This document shows positions 56,701-64,000 of a stretch of 64,000 nt of DNA, piece after piece (positions within the stretch are counted from its first letter, which is position 1; each line of letters starts with the position of its first letter). Source of the DNA: Cyprinodon diabolis (lineage: Eukaryota > Chordata > Actinopteri > Cyprinodontiformes > Cyprinodontidae). The notes under the pieces are model-generated. The model was not told the origin of the DNA. It did no database searches and was given only the letters and a program-made list of their open reading frames with translations. The DNA lies in assembly GCA_030533445.1 (NCBI GenBank), contig CM060069.1, positions 25,716,837 to 25,780,836 on the forward strand, given 5' to 3'. The position numbers were made by a program, and so were the translations under genes.

Positions 56701-59700
56701 AGGTTCACTAACCAAACTTAGTTAACACTGCGGCGTCGAAGGAAGGTCTGGCAGCTGCTTAAATAGTGGAGGTCCTCTAATGGGCTGACAAGCTCCAGGT
56801 GTGCTGGAGGGCTCCAGCCCAGAGGACCCACGGCGCACTCTGCTGGAGAAAGGTGGAATTTCTCCAGATCCCAACAGTACCCCCCCTCAGCGACCCTCTC
56901 AAAAACCCTCTTGGCGGTCCCGAGGAAGTGGACGGGAGTGAACTCTCATATTCCATATATGAGCCAGGAACCCAGGTGCGGTCTTCCGGACCGTAACCCT
57001 CCCAGTCGACGAGGTACTGCCGACCGCGACCTCGTCGACAGGAGTCCACAATCCGGCGAACCGTGTAAGCCGGATGACCATCAATGTCCAGGGCGGGTGG
57101 AGGGGAGTCGGATGGCGGGCACAAAGAGCTAGTGATGACAGGCTTGATCTGAGAGACATGGAAAGTGGGATGGATGCGTAGAGAGGATGGCAGGTGTAGG
57201 CGGACAGCAGAGGGATTGATAACCTGATCAATCTTATAGGGACCGATGAATCTGGGTGATAGCTTTTTGGACATGGCCTTAAGGGGAATGTCCCGAGTCG
57301 ACAACCAGACCTCCTGGCCAGGAGCGTAATCAGGGGCGGGACGTCTCCTCGAGTCCGCAAACCTCTTGGTCGAGGCGGATGCACGGGTGAGAGCGGTGAT
57401 AGTTTCCTTCCAGATGCGTTGGCAACGGCGGATGTGCTGATGGACTGATTTGACTGTGATCTCTCTCTCTCGTCTGCGGGGAAGAGTGGAGGCTGATAAC
57501 CTATTGACACCTGAAAGGGAGACAAACTAGTGGAAGCAGATCTCAGGGAGTTATGTGCATATTCGATCCAAGTCAGGTACTGACTCCAGTCAGTAGGGTT
57601 GTTGGAAGTAAGGCAGCGGAGAGTGGACTCGAGTTGCTGGTTCATCCTCTCCGTCTGCCTGTTAGACTGAGGATGATAACCTGAAGTGAGAGATGATTTG
57701 CAGTTTAATGCAGAACAGAAAGCTTTCCAGACCTGAGAGATGAACTGGGGACCACGATCAGAGAGGATTTCCTGAGGGATACCGTGGAGACGAAAAACAT
57801 GTTTCACTAGGAGTTGAGCCGTCTGGAACGCAGTGGGAAGCTTTCTGAGAGGGATGAGATGACAGGCCTTGGAAAATCGATCGACGATGGTTAGGATTGT
57901 GGTCATACCTTTAGAAATGGGGAGACCGGTGACAAAATCTACAGCGATGTGAGACCATGGACGGGTTGGAACAGGTAGGGGATGCAGCAGGCCAGAAGGT
58001 TGTAGATGAGAGGTCTTGTTCCTGGCGCAGATGGGGCAAGCCAGGACGTATTCTTTAACGTCCTTGTGCAGAGACGGCCACCAGAAACGTCTCTGTATGA
58101 GGGCGATGGTTCTGCTCACTCCAGGATGGGCCGAGAATTTAGCTGCGTGCATCCACTGGATCAGTCGGGACCTGACGGAAGATGGAACATACATCTTGTT
58201 TGGAGGACCATTACCTGGGTCAGGTTCAGAGGCCAGGGCAGAGTTGATTAAATCAATGATCTCCCAGGAAACGGCTCCAACAGTGCATGAGGCTGGGAGA
58301 ACAGGTTCAGGTGTCTCAGGTTGATCAGAGGAATACAGACGAGAGAGAGAGTCGGGCTTGACGTTCTTGGAACCAGGTCTGTAGGAGATAAGATTAAACC
58401 GTGAGTAAAATAGAGACCACCTTGAATGCCGAGGGTTAAATCTCTTGGCTGATTGAATATAGGCGAGGTTCTTGTGGTCAGTCCAAACCAGAACCTGATG
58501 TTCCGCCCCCTCGAGACAGTGTCTCCATTCCTCCAAGGCGAGCTTAATGGCCAAAAGTTCACGGTCTCCAACATCATAGTTTTGCTCGGCTGAGGATAAT
58601 CTGCAAGAAAAGAATGCACATGGGTGAGTCTTCTGATCTGAATCAGACTGCTGGGATAGAACAGCTCCTACACCGGAATCTGAAGCATCCACTTCTAGGA
58701 TGAATTGTTTCGTAGGATCTGGTTGGACCAAGATGGGAGCACTGGAAAAAAGTTTCTTTAATTTATAGAAAGCTGCCTCAGCCTCAGGAGTCCATTGAAA
58801 AGTTTTCTTTACAGAGGTAAGAGCAGTGAGAGGTTGAGCTGTCTGGCTGTAATTTCTTATGAACCTCCTGTAAAAATTAGCGAAACCGAGAAATCTCTGA
58901 AGTTGCTTGCGGTTTTCAGGTGTAGGCCAATCCAGAACTGCCTTTATCTTGTCTTCTGATGGCTTCACCTGCCCGCCCTCGAGCACAAACCCTAGAAAAG
59001 TAACAGACTGTTGGTGAAATTCACATTTCTCGGCTTTCACAAAAAGTTTATTTTCCAGAAGTCTCTGAAGGACTAAACGAACATGCTTTCTGTGGTCAGA
59101 GAGGTTCTTGGAGTAAATCAAAATATCATCGATGTACACAAAAACAAAAACGTTCAAAAAATCTCTGAGGACATCATTGACCAGGGCTTGGAAACAGGCA
59201 GGAGCGTTCGTGAGACCAAAAGGCATGACTAGGTACTCAAATTGTCCTAAGGGGGTCTTAAAGGCAGTCTTCCATTCATCCCCTTCTCTTATTCTCAGGA
59301 GGTGGTAGGCGTTTCTCAGATCGAGCTTAGTTAATACTGTAGCACCTTGTACAGGTTCAAAAGCTGATGCTAGTAATGGAAGGGGATATTTATTTTTGAC
59401 AGTTATTTGATTCAACCCCCTGTAGTCAATACAGGGGCGCAGCGAACCATCCTTTTTGCCCACAAAGAAAAAACCAGCACCAAGTGGAGATGAAGATGGG
59501 CGAATTATTCCAGCAGCTAGAGACTCATTTATGTATTTTTCCATGGTTTCACGTTCAGGTTTGGAAATGTTATACAATCTACTGCTGGGGAGAGGGGCTC
59601 CTGGAAGTAAATCTATGGCGCAGTCATATGGTCTGTGAGGTGGTAGAGACGTCGCACTGACCTTACTGAAGATTGGTGCCAGATCATGATACTCGGGTGG

Positions 59701-62226
59701 AACAGAAGTAAGGTCAAGAGAGTCCATCTCCCCCCTACCTCTAGGGGACTGAAGTGTAGGAACCGCAGAACGAAGACAAGACTCGTGACAGGAGGTGGAC
59801 CAGGATTCAATGCAACCTTCTCAAAGCACAAGCACACTGCTCTATCCACTTGGCCAACCCTCCCCCATAAAGTGAATGACAGGCGCACCTGACATCAAAC
59901 AACCATACCATGCATATTGCTTTAGGTTAATACACTATATTAATGTTTCTATGTATGCTTCCAAAAAAAAAAAAAAAATCCACCATCCCCCTTCTTTCTT
60001 TCTACAACTAGACTACTGATAGCAAGTATCCAAAAAGGACAAAAATATCAGTGAAAATCCCTCCAATTTCACAGCATTAGACAACAGAGGCAAAAAAACA
60101 TAAGAAAAACAAACCCTCTTTTAAAAAGGGAGGAATTCAAGTCAAAATAGCAGAGCTACTCCAACAAGCAACCACCTTAAGCATCGCAATCATTATTCCG
60201 TTGTCTAATCAAATTTAGAATTGACCAATTTAGGTCCTTAATTCAAATGTTTTTGTTTACTTGATATTTTGCAACTCCTCACACAATTTCCACATCACAA
60301 TATAGATATTTCAATACCAAACCGTCTATTGATTAAATTTGTTTATTATTGTTTTGATTTATGTTTCTTCATTTAAACAAATGCTACCCAAGTTTGAGGT
60401 ACAGGCGTAGAGATGGGTGCAGATTCTGAAGTTTGAATAGAGAAGCTAAGGCCAAGTCTTTTTTCTAAGACGACATTAAAATTCACTATTTGGACAAAAT
60501 GTATCTTCTATAAATTGTGACCAGGGTTGGCTTTGCATATGGACCACATGGGCTGTTTCCTTTGCTAGTAATAGAAAGAACTTTCTTTTTTTTTTTTTTT
60601 GTCTTGTGTGTTTAGCTTTGTTTTGTCACTTAAATACATTTGCTTTCAATGGAGTGTTGACTGCTTGTTTCAGATAATAGAGCGATCAGGTAGCATGCAT
60701 TTTGTGGGGCTTCACTGCATTTTTGCATCCTGTTGTGGAATCTCTTAATTTATTTCATTTTATGTCATGAGGGAATAGAAAGTAGGGATTAAATATTCTA
60801 TTTAACATTTTAACAAATTACTCAGTATTTAATCTCCACAAATACAGTGCATTGAGAAATACGCCATTTATTAGGGAAGTATGAGCTTTTCAAAATTGAA
60901 AGAGAAAGAAATTCTTTGTTTTGTTTTCAATAATTGGAAAAACAAAGAATAAAAAGCTGTTCTGGCCAAATTAGATACAGTAAAACTTACTGGCCAATGC
61001 AAACTATGTGTGTTTGCAACCCTCGACTTGGGGAAAAATCACGGTTGCAGAATCATGCAGTGGGGATTATTTTCCTTCAGTTTATTAGAAAGGTTGAGGT
61101 TATTGGTATAGAGGCTATAAAATAGTTGAGACTATGGTGGGCATTTATCCTTCAAGAGGACATAAAACATTAAAAAGGAACAGACATGATTTTATCTCTA
61201 TATGAAAAATACTAGTAGAAACATATATCTAGAGGATTTTCAGCTGTACGAACAGCAAAATGGTTTTCTTTCTGCTCCACGTAAAATGTAAATGCATGCC
61301 AAAACTTACAAATTGCCATATTAAACTAAAAAATGAAACTTTTCTGACCACTTTATAACTTTTCACCATTTTAAGCATATTTATTGCACAAAATCTTGAT
61401 CAAACTTATTTCAGTTTGAGATCATGTAGACAGGTTCAGGGCGTGGGAAAACTTCTGCAATTCTTTTATACATTAATTTCCTACCTCTTTGTATTCATTC
61501 AAAATACCTGAGGTTGTGAAAACTATTCTTTAAAAATTAAAATATGATCAATGCTTTTCACAGATGTTTATGAATCTTTATACTATATATTTAAAACATG
61601 TTTATAATATATAGAATAAATAAAGAATTTACATGTGAGGCGGCAGCTCAAAGAAGTTAACTCCCATATAGGTATCCATTTGCTTCTTGCTGTAGATGTC
61701 CAAGTCTTTATACGGGTTGACCGACACCAGAAGCGTCCCAATGTAGGTCTTTGAAAGGAGACAAGGACATGAAGTCATGCTCTGCAGCTCTTGCACATTC
61801 AGTGATAATAAAACAAGTTTTCCTAATGATAACAAAATCCTCCACCAGCATTATATTTAGTTTTGTCCTTTACCAACAGCAATAAGTTTAATTAATCACT
61901 TGTCATCATGACCAAGTGGTTGGTAGTGACCTTTTAAGTGCTCGCTCTGCAAATTAAAAGAATCAGAGCTGCTATCTCAGTAACACAAGGTGACAGATTC
62001 AGCAGAATGTAAAATGCCACATTAGTACAGCAGGGTTAAAGGCTGGGAGCAGTGATGTTTCATTAGACTAAAGAGAATGAGCTGCACAGGAAACACCCAC
62101 ATAAATCAGATTTTCATTGAAGCGTTTCCTCAGGTTGTCCAGAAAGGCACTCTCACTAGTGTAGGCGTCCAGGAGAACAAAATCCTGGATGCCTACGCGA
62201 TCCCGGGCCGTCAGGGAGGTCTCCAT
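44770..62226 (-). CDS. myo1h: unconventional class I myosin, Myo1h (complete)
   Basis: Thirty-one coding exons, every junction in phase, 1024 aa: 62226-62101, 61748-61633, 55703-55505, 55409-55329, 55213-55034, 54953-54855, 54772-54659, 54571-54500, 54425-54306, 53195-53128, 53054-52949, 52837-52757, 52659-52568, 52467-52373, 52107-52061, 50901-50821, 50721-50616, 50488-50371, 50275-50162, 50065-49989, 49827-49759, 49624-49540, 49433-49271, 49167-49084, 48744-48651, 48126-48071, 47991-47856, 45314-45244, 45149-45052, 44973-44874, 44796-44770. Actin motor linking membranes to F-actin. P-loop GESGAGKT (105-112), switch I NDNSSRFG (157-164), switch II DIYGFE (381-386), IQ-type calmodulin sites about 698-775 and a TH1 lipid-binding tail after about 830. 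Segments such as [19 protein letters not shown] and [22 protein letters not shown] fit MYO1H better than MYO1C. Intron 2 holds a Gypsy element and intron 27 a Tc1 element. The splice acceptor before the ATG implies a 5' UTR exon upstream. Confidence 0.95.
46586..47647 (+). CDS. Tc1/mariner transposase with DD36E spacing, 353 aa
   Basis: Uninterrupted transposase starting [17 protein letters not shown], about 150 bp inside the left repeat. An N-terminal HTH pair (about 1-115) is followed by the DDE domain: D155 (AWSDESRF), D246 (FQQDNAPCH) and E283 ([12 protein letters not shown]). There are 36 residues between the second D and the E, compared with 34 in the element at 4.6-5.8 kb. The glycine box GGGGVMVWG is intact. 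The spacing matches the DD36E (Incomer) lineage of Tc1/mariner as I know it; assignment rests on spacing and length alone. Likely functional by eye. Confidence 0.93.
   Translation: MGKKGDLSDFERGMIVGARRAGLSISETADLLGFSRTTISRVYREWSVKEKTSSERQFCGRKCLVDARGQRRMARLVRADRRATVTQITTRYNQGGQKSISERTVRRTLRQMGYSSRRPHRVPLLSAKNRKLRLQFAQAHRNGTIEDWKNVAWSDESRFLLRHSDGRVRIWHLQHESMDPSCLVSTVQAGGGGVMVWGIFSWHSLGPLVPIEHRCNTTAYLSIVADHVHPFMTTMYPTSDGYFQQDNAPCHKAGIISDWFLEHDNEFTVLKWPPQSPDLNPIEHLWDVVEREIRIMDVQPTNLRQLCDAIMSIWTKLPEECFQHLVESMPRRFEAVLKAKGGRPVTSMGYLLK
47658..47826 (+). mobile_element. LINE/SINE 3' tail nested in the Tc1 right repeat
   Basis: Carries GTAAAGTGCCTTGAGATGAC, then GGCGCTATATAAATAAA and a (TTGAA)n-type run, the standard 3' end of L2-like fish elements. 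Flanked by the direct repeat TGAGTG. A 5'-truncated insertion of this length is typical of non-LTR retrotransposition. Confidence 0.8.
48300..48590 (-). mobile_element. decayed Tc1/mariner relic in myo1h intron
   Basis: At about 48463-48500 the minus strand translates to [10 protein letters not shown], a worn Tc1 transposase box. One end reads GCAAATACTTTTGCAAG, like the tails of such elements. No open frame. Limits approximate. Confidence 0.45.
53925..53990 (+). repeat. short SINE/LINE tail fragment
   Basis: Reads GTAAGTCGCTTTGGATAAAT followed by GCTTCTGCTAAATGCATAAA, a 3' end shared by many teleost SINEs and L2-type LINEs. It lies in the myo1h intron between exons 9 and 10. Confidence 0.65.
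56163..56876 (-). repeat. 3' LTR of the Gypsy element, about 714 bp
   Basis: On the minus strand it starts TGTTGGGATC just after a G-rich polypurine tract and ends ATGACA, giving TG...CA ends. It contains a TATA-like CTATTTAAGCAGC about 105 bp in, and AATAAA near its end (about 56240). The flanking host duplication could not be checked because the 5' end is lost. Confidence 0.8.
56777..59727 (-). pseudogene. Gypsy pol (RT, RNase H, integrase, chromodomain), frameshifted
   Basis: A 942-codon open frame from 59727 covers reverse transcriptase (catalytic box YIDD), RNase H (TDHKNLAYI) and integrase with its zinc finger (CPIC) and VDFVTGLP catalytic start. The frame is lost at a (CT)n run at 57460-57471 (minus-strand GA repeat), and the integrase C-terminus and chromodomain ([15 protein letters not shown]) continue in another frame down to 56777. 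Upstream of 59727 the frame stays open to about 59790 but no protease or gag follows. A single slippage in the repeat is the simplest cause of the break. Non-autonomous as it stands. Confidence 0.9.
59791..59875 (-). repeat. tRNA-like sequence (SINE head or tRNA pseudogene)
   Basis: On the minus strand it reads GGGAGGGTTGGCCAAGTGGA with a typical D-arm/box A, then a box B-like GGTTGCATTGAATCC and an ending CCACCTCC that would partly pair with the 5' end. No SINE body follows: the Gypsy pol homology begins at its 3' end. The anticodon arm and acceptor stem are imperfect, so a working tRNA is unlikely. Confidence 0.5.
59900..61632. other. remainder of myo1h intron 2
   Basis: AT-rich with A and T homopolymers (near 59960 and 60585). 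No exon, open frame or repeat family recognised. Confidence 0.45.
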
Positions 62227-62262
62227 GTTCCTTAGGATCCGGTTACACCGCTCCTCTAGACT

Positions 62263-64000
62263 CTGTGGAAACATCAACAATATCCCAAGTAAACAAAAGA
62301 ATTAGCTACATGTGGAAATAATGTTATTTTTCAGACAAGTCAAACACTGTCAACAGTAGACATGGTGGAGGAAAGGTCGATGGTCATGGTCATAACCTGC
62401 AAAGAAGTTAGCACCAAGTAGTGCTACTGTAGCTAAGTTTCACATCCAGACTATCACAAAAAATGTAAATAAAGATTCACAATGACACTATATTCACCTA
62501 ATACAGTGGTGATTTCCGGACTTTAGCACTTTTCTTTTATTAAAACATGGACAAGCCATTTGACTATGTAAGCGAGGTGTAAATGTGATAAAGAAGCAAA
62601 ACTTTGGAAAAAAGGTCTACATTATCAGGGTTAATTAAAAGCCTAACTTCACTTGGCTTTTAACATACATTTTTTGTATTACTTTAAACAGAATTAAATC
62701 CATAATTATTTGGATTTTTTATATTATAGATGTGTTTCTGCACTACAGTGAATAACCGTCAAACCTAAAAAATATATATATAAGTATTTTCCTTCAGTGT
62801 TTGGTCGGATGCAGCCTTTTTTTTATTTGTCAATCTTTCTCTCTGTTCTTATAGTTTGTGCACCATGGAAGACATTTAGACAAATGCCAAAATTTCTGAT
62901 AAAATATATCTCCCATTGGGCGCCTCATTGGCTGCATATTTTTGCTTATATCTGTGGATTCCAGTTAGTGTCCTTGGCCACATCCGCTTTTCTCAAATAG
63001 AATCTAAATCCAGCCTTCGCTATCTTATCTGTCCCTGTGTTTTCTACACACCCATTAATCTTTTTTAAGTGTAAATACCAAAAAAGACAACTGAGACTGG
63101 AAAACAGATTTTATCTTAAGACCAGAATAGGTTCCGACAACACCTACAGCAGCAATAGACAGTTTTAAAGCACAGTTAAGAGATACTAGAGTTGACTATT
63201 ATATGAATAAACTATATACCTAGTTACTTAAAGTAAAGCTTAATTCTGCCAGCTTATAGTTAGTGATTCATTGCACTTTAATTATGGCAGTATAAAAGCC
63301 CTTTGGTATCAGGTTTCAGTAGTTTGCTTTTTATGAAAGCTGAGCTGACCTGCTGTTAAATCACAGTAACTGAGACTAAAAAACATTCTTGAGGACAATA
63401 CACTTCTGAATTGGTGACAAAGCAACAATTACTGATATAATTAGCCCCTCAGGTTTAGAAAAGTAGATGCAAACCAGTCAAAAATATTTGGTTAGAAGTC
63501 GAATTAAAAAATAACCTACTCTCTGGGTCCTTGATGCCTGTCTGTGCCCCTCTTCTGTCCTTCCAAACTCAACTTGAACATCTGCTTTTATTAGGGGAAC
63601 ACAGGAAACACTGATGGATCACAGTCTCAGTTTCCCCTAATAGGAAGTCATAAATTATGTAGTGACATTTAAAAAGGAAGTGTATTTACTGTTGAATATG
63701 CATTTATCTTCTTTTGCTTTGTTTTTGTGAATAGACAAAATTAATAACACAGACATGCATGTATGCTTTTTTTTTACCATGCAAAAACTTGGAAACTGGG
63801 ATTCAGGAATACAGATTGCAGACTGCAGTCTTTAAAGAAAACGCAATTTTTCGTTTCGATCTTGAAAACTTTATTTTTTTTTCACCCTTTTCCAATGTGA
63901 TGGTCAATAAATCAAAACAATTTGCATTATTTCATCCCCTAATGATTTTTTTTTGTTTTGCTAGATTTGTTTTACAATAAAACAGCTTTCAGCACAGTTT
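62263..64000. other. region upstream of the first myo1h coding exon
   Basis: Should contain the 5' UTR exon or promoter of myo1h, since the ATG exon is preceded by a splice acceptor (CAG at 62265-62263, minus strand). No GC-rich promoter, TATA box or coding exon could be fixed. Short open frames lack similarity. Confidence 0.4.

Larger units (their letters stand above)
56163..59790 (-). mobile_element. Ty3/Gypsy chromovirus retrotransposon, 5'-truncated
   Basis: In myo1h intron 2, same strand as the gene. One LTR (56163-56876), an adjoining polypurine tract (about 56877-56888) and most of pol (RT, RNase H, integrase, chromodomain) are present. Gag, protease, primer-binding site and the 5' LTR are absent; homology ends abruptly near 59790 beside a tRNA-like sequence. 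The chromodomain after integrase places it with the chromoviruses found in fish (sushi-ichi type). Confidence 0.9.

Overview
This window is teleost fish nuclear DNA. It is AT-rich, genes are split into short exons with GT-AG junctions, and introns and spacers carry Tc1/mariner, hAT, LINE, tRNA-SINE and Ty3/Gypsy copies of fish type. Six host genes can be reconstructed by translating exons and checking splice phase across each junction.

Layout. 80-1065 (+): last five exons of a tescalcin-like EF-hand gene (5' part lies outside). 4556-5803: intact DD34E Tc1 element. 6719-7826 (-): three-exon IL-6-family cytokine (M17/LIF-like) with an AU-rich 3' UTR. 12828-20025 (-): seven exons for the C-terminal coiled-coil half of a TAO kinase, best match TAOK3. 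No kinase exon was found upstream, and a GC-rich segment lies at about 22.45-23.2 kb. 26727-27744 (-): complete three-exon hspb1. 31345-40921 (-): complete 16-exon susd2 (827 aa). 44770-62226 (-): complete 31-coding-exon class I myosin, myo1h (1024 aa). All host genes except tesc are on the minus strand.

Mobile DNA explains most of the remaining structure. An apparently intact Tc1-type element with DD36E spacing sits in myo1h intron 27, about 17 bp from a weak splice donor, and has an L2-like LINE tail nested in its right terminal repeat. A 5'-truncated Ty3/Gypsy chromovirus fills much of myo1h intron 2. A 203-bp hAT hairpin MITE with a perfect 8-bp target duplication lies between susd2 and myo1h. 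A second MITE with a telomere-like core lies in susd2 intron 12. Several decayed Tc1 transposase relics, LINE and SINE pieces and four microsatellites complete the picture.

The genes do not form a single pathway: calcium sensing and pH regulation (tescalcin), cytokine signalling (M17), stress kinase (TAOK3 tail), chaperone (Hspb1), membrane adhesion-type protein (Susd2) and actin motor (Myo1h). From memory, several human counterparts lie on 12q24 (TESC, TAOK3, MYO1H) and 22q (SUSD2, LIF). No convincing new multi-gene system was seen. The most unusual items are the kinase-less TAO kinase gene and the DD36E element with its nested insertion.
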